Source of the DNA: Oenanthe sinensis
Lineage: Eukaryota > Streptophyta > Magnoliopsida > Apiales > Apiaceae
Direction: 5' to 3'
DNA length: 64,000 nt
NCBI GenBank assembly: GCA_028671895.1
Contig: CM053796.1
Location: 34,718,860-34,782,859, forward strand
Shown here: positions 12,570-25,531 of the stretch, one piece after another
How the letters are laid out: each line of letters begins with the position of its first letter
Numbering within the stretch: position 1 is the first letter of the stretch
Position numbers and translations under genes: made by a program
The notes under the pieces: generated by a model
Told to the model about the DNA's origin: nothing
Seen by the model: the letters and a program-made list of their open reading frames with translations, nothing else
Databases searched by the model: none

Positions 12570-13330
12570 CATGTCAATTTGGGTAAACGGTTCGGTTTCG
12601 GATCGGATTAATTTCGGGTCGGATTGATTTTCGATTATAGTATATTTATATCCGGTTCAGATCGGATCGGATCGGATCGGATTCGGTTCGGATTCAGTTT
12701 CGGTTTTGCACAAATTGAATCGGTTTCGGTTAAGATTGGTACAATTTCGGTTTGGATCAAAATCGGATTAAAATTCGGATGATTTTCGAATACAAAACGG
12801 ATTAAATTCGATTCGGATCTTTTTCGGATTACTTATTTAAAACAAAATTTCATTTGGATTTGAAAGTTCAATTCGATTAATGTTAAATAAATTCGAATTA
12901 TCGTCGAATTTTAAAAAAAAGATCATTAAATAAATTTGTTAAACAATAATTAAAATTTAATAAAGTAATTATCTCGATTAAATAATACATTTTTCTAGTT
13001 TTGACTTTGGTTAATATAATAAAAAATCACAAAATACTCGTAATATAACAATTTTATAAAAAAAATCTTAGGGCCAGTTTAAAATATAAATATATTTTAA
13101 TAAATTTTATATGCACATATATAATAATACAATATTTATTTCAATTTATAATATGAATTTATATTCACTTTTCTTTTCTTTCCAATAAATTCAAAATAAA
13201 TATTATTCTTAATTTTTTTAATATCTTATTTTACGAATACATATATTATATATATAAATTATGTATACGTGTATAATGTATTTGTGATGTAACAAATCAT
13301 AAGATTGTATCTTTTCACAAAAATTTCAAA
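12570..13330. mobile_element. CGGATCGG-rich repeat element, copy A
   Basis: The left 250 bases carry dense repeats of CGGATCGG, CGGATTCGG and CGGTTTCGG. The AT-rich body that follows matches 43386-44410 over several hundred bases, including the order of its landmarks. Subterminal arrays of this sort are typical of non-autonomous hAT elements in plants. The right-hand CGG-rich end present in copy B is missing here, so this copy is probably truncated. No transposase is encoded. Confidence 0.55.
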
Positions 13331-13820
13331 TATAGAATTTGTTTTTCGGTCTGAAATCGATTCTATTATTTTTTTATTACTTTTTACTTAAATGAGGAGT
13401 ACCTTGATGTACCACCTTTCATGTTTTGGCGTAATTATATACGAGTACCTTGTAACTTGAATTTCATTTGTGGAGTTCAAAAATTGTAGAACAAACACCG
13501 TAACTCATTTAAGTGTGAGGCCAGTCATCGTATAATTCTCTGTTGAATTATTATCATAGTTGAAGAAGTGAGATTTTTGTTGGTGTAATTGTACCCATCT
13601 TTACGATCACATGATTGATTCTGCGTTTCTGCTTGTTGTGAAGACATGATCAGCAGGGCCTTGTTTCTAATTCCGTTATTTTATTGTTGAATAAAATTGA
13701 ATTATGCAGTCACAAAATGAGATTGCAGTATGCTTGTTGAATCTTTGTATGTAGTTAATGTTTGTTATATACAAAGAGAGAGGAAGAGAAAAAACAACTA
13801 TTACACCAATATATCCAAGG
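13331..13820. other. Intergenic, nothing recognised
   Basis: AT-rich sequence with no reading frame, RNA gene or terminal repeat that I could support. Confidence 0.3.
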
Positions 13821-14104
13821 TACTCTCTAATTCTTTTAACTGAGCATTTAATCAAAGATTGTCTAAACTTTCGACGGACCTTGAGGATTCATGTATTGTT
13901 CATGGCCCTGTCCTACTCCACATTCCTTTAAGAAAAAACAAACAAACTAGGCGTATATCTATAACTGCTTCGGACAAAATAACATTTACGCCCAGGAGGC
14001 CAGGAATAGGACCACAAATCCATCTTTATAAAAAAACAATCTCACCACCCTACTTAAAACCTTGGGACATATAACTATAACTACCGATTGGTCCGACACT
14101 ATAC
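13821..14104 (-). pseudogene. F-box (FBA type) C-terminal fragment, duplicate
   Basis: About 284 bases match 15066-15319 almost base for base, with an extra diverged stretch near 13970-14015. Read on the minus strand, the shared text translates in pieces like the C-terminal part of FBA-type F-box proteins (GEIVFYKDG in the better copy), broken by stops. It lacks the F-box part. The F-box gene tail appears to have been copied next to itself before or while decaying. Confidence 0.6.
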
Positions 14105-15065
14105 AAGAATATATCTTATTTTCAAATTTATGTTTTGAATTTTGTAAAATTTGTGTATTACATATTTATATAAATTATTATTTGTTCTTTAAGTAAGAGT
14201 TTAATTATACATTGTCTCTAATTAGAAGTTTTAAGTAAGTATTAACTTATAAGTAAACCTAAACAACCAATTCAACTCATATAAAATAGTTTAAGTACTT
14301 AAATTCAAAAATTATATAGTTTAAGAACTCAATTACAAAAAAAAGAAGTAGTTTAAGGACTTAAATTCAAAAAATCATATAATTTAGAGATGTTTTAACT
14401 TGCAATCTAACTAATTATGATATTAAAATATTGAGCTAACTGCCAAAAAACCCATTGACCTTTTCTCTAATTTGCAAATTAATCAATCATATTTGTTTTT
14501 CACACGTTTAACCAATAAACTTCATAAAAATTATGCAAAACTTTAATTGTGTTTAAATTAAAATCTGACGTGTACAAAATTTATCATATCAATGCTTGTC
14601 ACGTGACACAAACGCATATTATTTTGTCAAAATAACCATCACACAACTGGAAAAGTACAAAATTTTCTTTCGATAAATAATAAAATATGCATTTTACTAT
14701 GATTTTAACTTAATTATAATTAAAGTTTGTATGATTTTATAAAATTTGTTAAATAAACATAATTGGTTAATTTGTAAATGAGAGAAAAATTTAATGAAAC
14801 TTTCGATAATTACTCTTAAAATATTATAATTTATTTAACCTTTTTACAAGTTAATTTTTATTTGAATTTGATACTGATAGACCGTGGTCGGGTCGTTACA
14901 CTCTCAAGCCCAACCCCGACTGTACGCGCCATAAATTAATTCCCCGAAAGATAAAATCGCCGGCGATCGGCGAAATCTCCGGCCATATTTTCCGGTGAAC
15001 TCTCACTCACTCTACTAAACGACATACATATTTATTACTGTTTATTCATATGTATGTATCTATGT
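14105..15065. other. Spacer between the F-box fragments
   Basis: Mostly AT-rich with no gene. At 14880-15000 it is clearly GC-richer (GCCGGCGATCGGCGAAATC). That island could be an old promoter or leader, but no start codon with a frame follows it. Confidence 0.3.
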
Positions 15066-15800
15066 ATCTAATTCTTTTAACTGAGCATGTAATCAAAGAT
15101 TGTCTAAACTTTCGACGGACCTTGAGGATTCATGTATTGTTCATGGCCGTGTCCGACTCGATTCCTTTAAGAAAAAACAAACAAACTAGGCGTATATCAT
15201 TGTATTTGTTTTATGATCATCGTAGGAAACAAGTCCATCTTTATAAAAAACAATCTCACCACCCTACTTAAAACCTTGGGACATATATAACTATAACTAC
15301 CGATTGGTCCGACACTATACATCTTACTCCAAACACCACTTATCATCAAATGTATCATTGAAGATGACTACCGCCTTGTAGTCATTACTTACAGGATCAA
15401 AACCAAATCCAAAGTTATCCCAAGAGTCAGGAGACCGTATATCCATCTGCGGATAGCAGGGGGGTTCCATAACCACAACTTGTTGTTGTTATGGTGTAGA
15501 CAAAGTAAGCCGTGAATACAACCAATCAATTTATTATAACAATCAGTATAACGATCGAAAGGGACGTGTCGAGAGAGAATGACGAGTCCTGCAGTAATGT
15601 TATTAGCTATTATGCAGTCAAAATGGTTAGGGTTTTGCATGGCACAGGCATTGTAATGTTCTTTTGGGAAGACAGGATCAGATATCACAGATAGCCAAGA
15701 TTTACAAACGTACCAATGACTTGACCGGAAGTCTGGTAAATATCTCATAGCGAATCACTTGTCCCGGAACCTCCTTTTTCGTCTCTCTTGTTCTCTTCAT
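15066..15800 (-). pseudogene. F-box (FBA type) protein pseudogene
   Basis: From an ATG at 15800 the minus strand reads an F-box: YEIFTRLPVKSLVR. The frame breaks within the VCKSWL motif by loss of a few bases. It continues in a second frame with KSWLSVISDPVF and the FBA-type LIGCIHGLLCL and LWLWNP blocks, then shifts again into NFGFGFDPVSNDYKAVVI and stops at 15324. Text beyond this (to 15066) is the C-terminal tail with stops. Intact proteins of the class would serve as SCF ubiquitin-ligase adaptors; at least two frameshifts make function unlikely. Confidence 0.8.
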
Positions 15801-16311
15801 GCTGCCGTGTGATTAACTTCTTATAATAATAATAAGATAGGGCAAATCATTATTATACCTTATCTCTATATACATAAAAAAAAAAAAAAAAATACGTTAC
15901 GTTTCTAAAATCTTTTCAAAATTATTTTTTTTAAACATTTTATAGTTTAATTTAAAATTTTATATAAATTATTATTTGTTTTGTAAGAGTTTAGTTATCA
16001 CTTACCTTCTAATTAGAAATTTTATTGAGGTAATTCTAACTTATTTTAATTTGATTTAAATTAGGGGATGGAGTTTCTAATTAAATGGTACAATAGAAAA
16101 GTTTTCTATTACTGCGCTATAAATTATGCATTTTATTAGTTGTTTTTATAATTCAACCGTATAGATGAAATAATTATATATGCCGAAATAAGAATATATA
16201 CAATTTTTTATTAAATTTGAAGTAGTGGAGTATCACTTTTATAATAATATTGTATATTTGTATATATTAAATATAATCTTGTTTTTATAATTATATAACT
16301 CTAAGTTAGTA
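15801..16311. other. AT-rich intergenic region
   Basis: Contains a 17-base A run near 15875 and no supported gene. Confidence 0.3.
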
Positions 16312-17907
16312 CTAGCTTATAACCCGTGCAAAGCACGGGCGAGATTAATAAATTATATATTAATTATTTTATATGATTTAAATATGTAATTTAAATTTTT
16401 TTATTATATCGGCTATGATAATATAATATATAATAAAAATTATTTATAGATAAAATAATAATATTATTTTAATATTCATGAGATTTAATTAATAAGTTGT
16501 AATTTCAAGTAGAAGTGAAGTGAGATATGATATTAGATTATTGTACAATATATGTAATATATATATATATATTTTTAAAAATTAAATTATAATTATATCA
16601 TAATTGAATAAAAAAAGTCATATAAAAAGAAAACTTACAGATGATAAAAAAAGTTGTATAAAAAGATGACTTACCGGACGGACGACCAACTGACCAATTT
16701 TTTTATTTTTCTTTAAATTTAATTAGAAAATTTTTATTAATAAAAAGAGTTACAAATATATTAGAAATATTTTAATGAAAATTTAAATAAAAGAGTATAT
16801 TTTAATGTAGGTAAAATATAATATAATTTTAGTATTAAAAAATTTTAATTATAAAATTTTAATTTTAAATAAATTAAAGTGTTTGAGCGATGAGGAAAAT
16901 TGAAATATGTTAGTAGATTGTGATTTGTGAGTACAACTATATATTCTAATTAAAAGAAAAGTTTTTTTAAAATAATATAATATAAAAGTATAGATAATAT
17001 AGATATAACATAGTGATAAAATTTAATTAATGTTAATAAAATAATATTATTATTTTAATATTCATAAAATTTAATATTCATAGAATATAATTTAAATATA
17101 ATATAATATTATTATATCCGTGATGAGTTGTATAAAAGGAGAACTATTGGGGGTTAGAGTTGTATACAGGGTGTTGATGTCGTTATTCTAATTTGAATAT
17201 ACGGGTATTGACGGGAACTTGTTGTTCTAGTTTGAGCAAAAAATTTCTAATTTGAGTAGGGCTTGTGTTTTGATAAATAATTTGTGTTATGCGATTCAAA
17301 TAGAGAAATAGATGGAAACTAAAAAAATGCATATTGTTTATTATAAACTTTAATGATATATTAAATAAAATTTATAGGATAAACTTTAATGATATATTAA
17401 ATAAAAATTATAAGATAAGTAGGATTCATAACAAAAAATATAGAATATAATTTAAATATAATATAATATTATCTTATCTTATTATTCTATCTTTTATAAA
17501 AGGAGGACTACTGGGATTAATGTTGTATGTATGATTATATTCTTTTTTAAATTATATTTTATTAAAATTCAATGGTTAAGATTGTTTCTATGGTTTAATG
17601 ATATATTAAATAAAAATGATAAGATAAGTAGGATTCATAAAAAAATATATAGAATATAATTTAAATATAATATAATATTATCTTATCTTATTATTCTATC
17701 TTTTATAAAAGGAGGACTACTGGGGTTAGAGTTGTATGTATGATTATATTCTTTTTTAAATTATATTTTATTAAAATTCAATGGTTAAGATTGTTTCTAT
17801 GCTTCACATAAAATTGGACGGTGAAGATCTTTTCTATGGTTCACCCAGTACCAAACCAACCGACAACCAAAACTTTTAATCTTTCGGCTTTAATAATATA
17901 GTATAGA
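16312..17907 (-). mobile_element. Non-autonomous Helitron, about 1.6 kb
   Basis: On the minus strand the element begins 5' with TCTATACTATATTATTAAAG preceded by host A, and ends 3' with the hairpin GCCCGTGC-TTT-GCACGGG, seven bases later CTAG, then host T. TC at the 5' end, a hairpin close to CTAG at the 3' end and insertion between A and T define Helitrons. No Rep/helicase frame is present. A short degenerate relative lies at 62023-62367 in the opposite orientation. Confidence 0.85.
17385..17801. repeat. 209-base tandem duplication inside the Helitron
   Basis: Units 17385-17593 and 17594-17801 are nearly identical and start with TTTAATGATATATTAAATAA. Each carries ATCTTATCTTATTATTCTAT and GGAGGACTACTGGG. 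A partial third relative occurs near 17120-17180. Confidence 0.8.
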
Positions 17908-17982
17908 TATTACATGAAAATTTGTATATGACTTATTCTACGTATGAAATTAACATTCGTACGGTTGGATCATTTAAATAAT

Positions 17983-18773
17983 GTGTTAAATGACTTATTC
18001 ATAATCAAATTCGCACTCACCGTGCAAGTGAGTCACCTTGCAAGTGAGTCACTGAACTAAAAAAACTTGCATTTACATAACTCAAGTAATCAAAACTTGC
18101 ATTTAGTAACTGTCGTTAACATCACTAATAAAATAAAAACTGAACTTGCAACTTACAAAACTGAACTCAACCCCAACTTGTATTTACATTCCTAGATTAA
18201 TAAAAACTTGTATTTAGTAACTGTCTTAACATCACTAATAAAATAAAAACTGAACTTGCAACTTACAAAACTGAATTCAACCCCAACTTGCATTTACATT
18301 CCTAAATTAATAAAAACTTACAACTGGGGTACCGAAGAAAAATAAACCTGCAACTGAGGTTCTAAACAAAAATAAGTTTGCAACTTACAAAACTTCTCTC
18401 AACCTCTCTCAATCTCCCAAACTCTCACAATCTCTCAATCTCTTAATCTCTCTCAATTGTCCTTCTTGAACCCTATAAATAAGGTAATTTGCCCCATGAT
18501 TCCAACACGATCCAAAATTACTGTTATACCAGTTTCTCCCTATAACAAACTATAAATGAAAATATGTGATGTTTTATAATTTTTTGACTTCGACTACCCA
18601 TTTACAAGTTACAAGTTGAGGATCAGTTCAGTTAGTCGATTTCAAGTTTTTATTAGTTCAATTAGTTGATTGCTAGTTTATATTAGTTCAGTTATTTAAG
18701 TGCAAGTTTTTTGAGTTCAGTAACCCACTTGCAAGGTGAGTGCGAGTTTGATTATGAATAAGTCATTTAACCC
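17983..18773. mobile_element. MULE-type MITE with 10-base target duplication
   Basis: Long terminal inverted repeats: the left arm begins GTGTTAAATGACTTATTC and the right arm, reverse-complemented, begins GGGTTAAATGACTTATTC; similarity extends beyond 60 bases. The direct repeat TTTAAATAAT flanks it at 17973-17982 and 18774-18783, a length expected of Mutator-like elements (about 9-11). The interior has a roughly 110-base tandem repeat (from about 18117 and 18227) and no coding capacity. Confidence 0.85.
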
Positions 18774-18783
18774 TTTAAATAAT

Positions 18784-20435
18784 TATTAATTTATTAAATT
18801 TTAAACCGCGCACTTGTAGATAACTTTTTAATTGTGGGCTTTAGATACCTTTTCTTTCTTTAAAAATATTATTTATCTTGTAATTAGGAGTTTAATTAGA
18901 AAATATTAACTTATTTTAATTATAAATTAAATCTTATAGAGTTAAAGTTCATTATTCAACATTTATCTTAATCTTGCATAAGAAATTAATTTTATTATTT
19001 TATATGATCAATGTATATAAAATAATAATACGATGATAAATTTGAATGATCTTTATAAATTGAATATTATAAAAATTATTAAGGGTAAAAGGAATCTAAA
19101 GTTATTTTTAGATAAATTACCTAAAGTCACCGATATTTTAAGTATAAAAAATGGATGACATTTTTGCAATAATAGAATATGTCCCTTATATTTATAAAAA
19201 TAATTTTGATATTGTATTATAATGAATATTAATTTTATAGAGTTATCTAAAGATAACTTTAGGATCCTTAAACCCAATTATTTTTTAAAAAAAGAGGAAA
19301 CACAAGTTAAACTTGCATGTGTAATAAGTCTATGCTGCGTTGTCTCTATTGCGGCACATGAGGCTCTAGGAACACATTCAAGCGGGTAGAACCCTGATTA
19401 CATATAAGAATAGTATATATACATCAGATTCCATTACTAGAAGATTAAAAAAAGATGGGGTTTTTAATTGAAAAACCCTAATTAAATTAGTAACGTGTTC
19501 TCAAATCGCAGCCTTCTCAGTTCTCCCCCAAATCGTAGGAACAGCTAAGGAAAAATAGTTGTGTTTTTAGCGGGTATTGAACCGTAAATTGAGGTATAAT
19601 TGATAAACTCCGCTTTAAGCGTACTTTAGAGTTTAGATATGAGCAGAAGAGCCTTCTTTTTTAGATGTGATATTTGGGACCATTTAATACAAAAACGTGA
19701 TATTTAGATCCATAAAGACTCTTTTAATAAAATGACCCCTTACTATCATAAATAAACGTGACATCATGTCACGTTTATATAAACCTTATACGATGTCACG
19801 TTTATATAAACCTTCTCCGCACAACTTTTTTGAACACACGGTTTATTTGTTGGGCTTGGATTAGATGCTCGTTGTGGGCTGAACTCTACGATAACGCAAT
19901 TGCAAGTTGTGTTTCCAATTTATTTTGAGAAACACAAATTAAACATGTATTTTCAAAAAAAAATTTTTTTAACAAAAACGTAACATTAAAATGCGTTTTA
20001 AAAAAACTTAGTATAAAGTTGCATTTTTGAGTTACAAAATGGTCATTTATCAGAAATGTAATATTTTGGATCATTTTACTCTAAATTGTGATATAAAGGA
20101 CCATCACCCAAATGCAATGGTTCGAAGAGAATCAATTTGTCTTGGACGCGAACAGAAAATTCTATTTCATAAAACAAAAGTAGCATAAGCAACTCCCAAC
20201 ACCTCCCACTTGCAGTTGATGTGTAGCAACTAGCAAGGGAGTTCGTGTTATTTAACATGTTGAACAATTGACGACATATATGGTCACCTGTGTACACTTT
20301 TATATATCTGCAGTGTACTTTAAACACCGAAACCACAAACACATTTCTTTAGATTGACAACATGCTAAGTTATGTTGTCATTTTTAATTTCTACAGAACA
20401 ATTTACTTGCTGTTTGCACTCGCACCATTTACTTA
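18784..20435. other. Intergenic region downstream of DUR3
   Basis: No gene recognised. It holds a dispersed repeat at about 19655-20115 related to 2870-3025, and a 22-base direct repeat ATGTCACGTTTATATAAACC(TT) at 19766-19787 and 19793-19814. The stretch next to the DUR3 stop codon (20435 downward) should be its 3' UTR; no clear poly(A) signal could be chosen. Confidence 0.4.
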
Positions 20436-23400
20436 TTAGTCTTCTTGGGCATCGATGATTTGACCACTATGCTCAGATGCTTCGTTCTTCTTAGCTTTCT
20501 CTTTTTCAAGCAGATAGATTCTTTCGGCTTCTGGTACTGACAACATGATCATATTCAGCTTCAAATGTAGTTCATCAATCTTTCCCATCAGCCTATCATT
20601 TGTAAACATGCCAAGACAAACATTTTCTATCGTTTTCCAGCTTTCGATCAATGGCAAGGCAATAATTACTGCCGATCCGATGGTACCCCAAGCTATGGCA
20701 ATGACAGCCCATAATGTAAAATACCCCTTGCTGAAATTCCCTGCATAAGTTTTTATTGATAAGAAATGTTTCACAGCTTGATACCACCTTTTCCTCGCTT
20801 ACTATTCTTGTCAAAAAATTAAATATCAATAAATTTAATTTACTAATTTGTGGAGAACGTAGAATATTACCTGCAGGTAGTGAAAGCAATGGCCACAGTA
20901 TAACAATCACAACGGTAAAACCAATACCCCATTTTATTATCCACCTTTTAGCTCGTATCAGCTTTTCCTCCTGAAATTCATCCGATGGCAATTCGGTATG
21001 ATCCTTCTCAACCATTGTTATTTTCTTAGTGGTATCCCAGTCATAGTTTTCAGGCCACCAGAAACTACATATAGCATGAACAGCACCGCTCGTAAGTATA
21101 GAGACAAGGTTTCCAGCAAGCATTGGTGCATTTCTACCAGTAGTATCAAGATTTACTCTTCCATACTCTATCTTTGCAACCGACAACCAAACGATAATAC
21201 CGAGGACACATCCTATTATTGCCCCTAAAATGGCGCCTATTGCGTTTGCTTTTCGCCACAAAAGCATGAAAACTATGGGAATAACTGCTGAGCCGATGAA
21301 GACTCCCATAGCAAGATACATCCACGACAGAGACACTCCGGCCTTGTTTAACATTACTGCAAGAATTCCCATCAAACAACCAAAGCCCAGAACAACCCCT
21401 CTTGACACTTTGAGGATCTGTTTTCCCGTAGCATTAGGATTTATATAAGTCCGGTAGATATCATATGTGCATAGAGATGAGACAGCTATTAGCTCCGACG
21501 ATCCAGCAGATGTCACAGCCCTGTCATGAGTAAGTAGAAAGTTAGTAACAAACACACACTGAAGTAGACTCCCTACCAGCTACAATGACCTGTAAAGAGT
21601 CGTGATATGAACTAACATGAAAAGCATGGTAAGAAGAAGAACTGATCCTCCTTTTCCCATCAAGGCAATAGCTGTAGCAGGGGGAACAAGGCCACGGTCT
21701 GCCTCACTTGCAGTTAGAGGTAGATCAAGAGCTAGTGCCCCTAGACCAAGGGCTGTTGCCAAAGAAAATGGGACAGCAAACCAAACTAATCCACCCAACA
21801 AGTACCCTTTATGAGTTGAGGAAGGTCTTGCTGCAATCGCGCTTACCCAGTAGCCCTGATATCAAACACGTCAAAAATTTTAGAATAAAACAGGACATTC
21901 CGTTTGTATAAAATTATTGATCTGTTTTTTAATTGTTGCCGCTGGCGGAACTTACATTGTCAACAAAAACTGTACCAAAATTGCCTACTATGTTTATAAT
22001 CCCGAAAACAAGCCCCCCAGAGCTCATCATGGTCAGGTAAGATCCTTTGTAGTTCCCACTAACTGGGCCGCATGATTGCCCAAATCTTTCATGGGACACT
22101 GGTTCTTGACAGATCCTTGATTTGCTTGAGACCTCCATAATGCGTCTGTATACAGCTCCTGGGCTTCCAAGTTCGCTACTGGTTGTGTAAACTAGGTACA
22201 CAAAGATCACTAGAACCACATGCACTGAAATCAAATGAAAAGTAGTGCTCTTGAGTTGTATATTAAGACCCTTCCTCATTATTGCATCCAGTGGACAAAT
22301 TAGCAAACTTAACGTTTAGTGGATAATGTTGAGAGATATTTGCCTAAGGATGATACTCTATGTAAACTTTTATATTTAAATTTGGAAGGAGAAAATTAGT
22401 GAGTAAAATGTACCTATTACAGAATGTATGTAGCTTGCCAAAAAGGTGGCTTTCAATCCTCCAGCTAGTGTGTAGACAATAACACCAAGCGGTATTAGGA
22501 AACTCGCAGCATAAATATTAACTCCTGTGATAGCATTCACGACAGCAGAGCCCCCAAGAAGAAGCATAGCCGTAACAATGATATTTGTCATGAAGCAGAA
22601 AGTCAGAAATACAAGATGAGCAGCAGTCCCCCATCTGAAAACAAGTACAAATGTTTAAATCAGTTCCATATTAGTAAGTCTTTGATATATTCAACTTGTT
22701 TTAGACTTTTATCATACCTAGCCTTCACAATTTCACATACAGTATGAGCATGAGGAGCCTTTCTCTTGATTTCTATGGCCATTACACCAAACAAGAGTAC
22801 CTGTTCATGAACTAACATTAGGACTTGTAACAGAATTCTAGTTTCCACTACATTGATATGAGAAGAGAATCTCAAAGTGACCTATCTTCTTAAGTAGTAT
22901 GATTAAAAATATGGTTTTCTAGAGGGTACTACCTATTTTTTTAATTGACAAAATACAGATACAACATGCCTGGATTGTAGCGCCGCTAGCATACCAGAAC
23001 GGACCACTTACTCCATACTGCCAGGCAACATTAGAACTTTGTAGAATCGTTGCAGCCCAAGTCCACTTCAGAAGTAAATGCAAAAATATCAGTTGATTAA
23101 CTATATTATATAAAATTGCTCCCAAGAACTAGATAGTATTTTCACCTGAGACACTATAACACTAGCAATGAGTCCTGTTTTCACATTCCTGCCTGCTGTA
23201 TTAAACCATTCTGAAGTGTGGCGTGACCCAACGTATCGCTTCTCTAACCATACCTAATTAAGAACCAAAGGCTAGTTCAAGAGTATTGATATAATTGACA
23301 TCTAAAACCCACCATAAACCATTTTGCATCAAATTTCTTACTGGGTACAAAAGCAATAACTAGAAAATTGAAACAACAGTCAAAACTAGAATTCAACTTC

Positions 23401-23984
23401 CTCAATATCAAAATATTTAATAGCATTAGACTTAACAAATAGATTATGAACAATCTGATGATAGATGGGATCCCCTGAGATCAACGTGTAGAGTATTATA
23501 AGATTAGATTTAAATAGAAAAAAGAACAGGTGGAGAACAAAACGAATCTTCAACAAGTTTTCAAAGTCACAAGAAGAACAATGCGAAATTTATAAACAAT
23601 GAATAAAAATATAGCATGGTCAACATTTAAAAGGTAAATACTCCTACTAACTATCACAGCTACTCAAAGTTCTTCCAAAATTTTCAACATTCAGAACTGA
23701 AAATAATATCAGGAGGGGCATGTATAGGGTCACTAACAGTCTAACACTCACAATATTAAGATGAATTCAGATAAAATAAGGGGAAAATGAGGATATGTTA
23801 CCAAGAAAGAGGTGAATAGGGCAAAGAAAGCACCAAATCCAAGAATCACAGAATAACCAACACTCTGATTCAACACAGCTTTGCCTTCGAAAAAACTACT
23901 CTGTCTCACACAACTTCCTCCTGCTCCTTTATCAAAGCTGTAATACTTGCCCGAAAAATCGAAAGGTGGACAGTTTCCAGCCAT
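20436..23984 (-). CDS. DUR3: High-affinity urea/H+ symporter DUR3
   Basis: Nine exons join in frame: 23984-23802, 23253-23146, 23065-22970, 22800-22718, 22634-22414, 22224-21956, 21855-21617, 21520-20871 and 20740-20436, giving 717 aa against about 690-720 for plant DUR3. The start MAGNCPPFDFSGKYYSFD and the blocks [57 protein letters not shown] and SSELIAVSS are characteristic. It is a many-helix plasma-membrane protein of the sodium:solute symporter family that imports urea with protons, mainly in roots and under nitrogen shortage in known plants. The frame is open throughout. Intron 3 begins with GC, not GT (CAG|GCATGT at 22969). The extended acidic C-terminus after LLEKEKAKKNEAS is ordinary for plants. 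Confidence 0.95.
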
Positions 23985-24121
23985 CAAAACAGATTATGTA
24001 CTGAGATGGAGTGGTGCAATGATCATCAAACAAAATTCTTGAATTGGATTATAAGCTGTTGGCGTTGCTTATCACAGCTAAGAGAAGCCTCACAGTTGCT
24101 TAGCTATTGCCGGTATCTTCA

Positions 24122-24131
24122 ATTTATATAC
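24122..24131 (-). promoter_or_regulatory. TATA box of DUR3
   Basis: GTATATAAAT on the minus strand lies about 140 bases upstream of the ATG at 23984. Confidence 0.5.
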
Positions 24132-24783
24132 TACTATAAGTCAAACTATGTAGCTAGTGGCAGAGCTATCATATGAGAATCTTCAGCTTGGAAATTAAAT
24201 ATGCTTGTTAACCACAAGAAGATTCTGTCGTTTTATGAATATTCAAATGCCTACCCCACCAAGTGGGGAACCCCAAGATAATATGATTTCCAAAATGGTA
24301 AGTTGCAGCAACTAGTTGATAGCCTATTACGTATCTACCAGAAGAAATGGATAGTGGATCGAAGTCTTATAATTTGAAAATTAAGATGATCAAGATAATA
24401 AAACCAAAAGTCAAACTATCAAAAATGTTGTGAACTCGAAATATCACATGACATATATGGATCGAAATGCACATATCTAGTAAATATAAATTTGTGATAT
24501 TTTGAATTTTCGTTAAATATCGTGCTTTATTAGTTAAAATTTTGTGAATGTATATTGATTATTTTTTACAAAAAAAAACAAAAATTACTTTTCACAGAAC
24601 AATATAAATTATATCGATTACCTTTTTCTCTTCTTAAAGATTGCTGTTGTGTGATATCAAAAGAGAAAAATAATAAGATACAACTCATATACAGTATACC
24701 TTACCTAAAAAGTAGATTATCTGAGTTCTGATACTATAAATTATCAATAAATTCCAAAATATTACTTTTTATGCATTTTTTTT
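24132..24783. other. DUR3 upstream region
   Basis: AT-rich promoter-side sequence. No further gene or element was recognised. Confidence 0.3.
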
Positions 24784-25531
24784 AGAGTAAAGTGCACTTT
24801 GTGTACTCGTACTTTGGGTGTCAGACCATTTGAGATACTGGACTTCTAAAACTATCACTTGATATACCGGACTTTTAACTTTTTTATAATGTGTGTACTA
24901 CCGTCAAATCTGGCTAACTCCGTTAAATTTTTCAAGGGCATTTCAATCTTTTGGTCATCATCTTCTTCCTCAAACTCATTTTCACCATTGTTGAAACCTT
25001 TGAGGAATTAAAAATTGAATATCTCATTCATTTCTTAACGAAATCATGTCATTCAAATTGCAACATAATCATCTTTTTCTTCTCTACAAATTGATATTGA
25101 TTTTCACTATCAATATTTTAATTTGGTGAAAACAATTTAAAAGGATATAACTAAAAAAGATATACATTAATTGAAGTTTATTAAATATACAAATTCTTGA
25201 AAGTACATTTTTGATAGTTATAATTGATATCCTATTATAGAGGAGAAAGAGAATATTTTAACGCAATTTAAATGAATCTATTTTGTTATGAAATGGATGA
25301 TATATTCGAGTTTCAAGTTCTCACAGAGATTATCAATGTCGAAAATAAGTTTGAGAAAGAGGATGATTGATAAAAGACGAATTTATCCCTGAATTTCTAA
25401 CAGTGTGAAATTAATTTGACGGTGGTACACACATTGTAAAAAAATTAGAAGTCCGGTATAGCAAGTGATAGTTTTAGAAGTTCAGTATCTCAAATGGTCT
25501 GACACCCAAAGTACAAAGTACACTTTACTCT
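24784..25531. mobile_element. MITE with about 130-base terminal inverted repeats
   Basis: The left arm begins AGAGTAAAGTGCACTTTGTG and the right arm ends with the near-perfect reverse complement, with similarity over about 130 bases each (for example TTTGGGTGTCAGACCATTTG and its complement). Eight Ts lie on both sides and may be the target duplication, although a T run is weak evidence. Arm length suggests a MULE-type element. No coding sequence. Confidence 0.8.

Noticed and set aside
15512..15694. Plus-strand frame opposite the F-box pseudogene
   Set aside because: Shadow of the minus-strand F-box coding sequence.
19053..19277. Minus-strand frame of 74 codons with hydrophobic content
   Set aside because: Typical chance frame in AT-rich sequence; no homology recognised.
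20545..21911. Plus-strand and second minus-strand frames across DUR3
   Set aside because: Overlap DUR3 exons whose protein sequence is clearly recognised; they are shadows.
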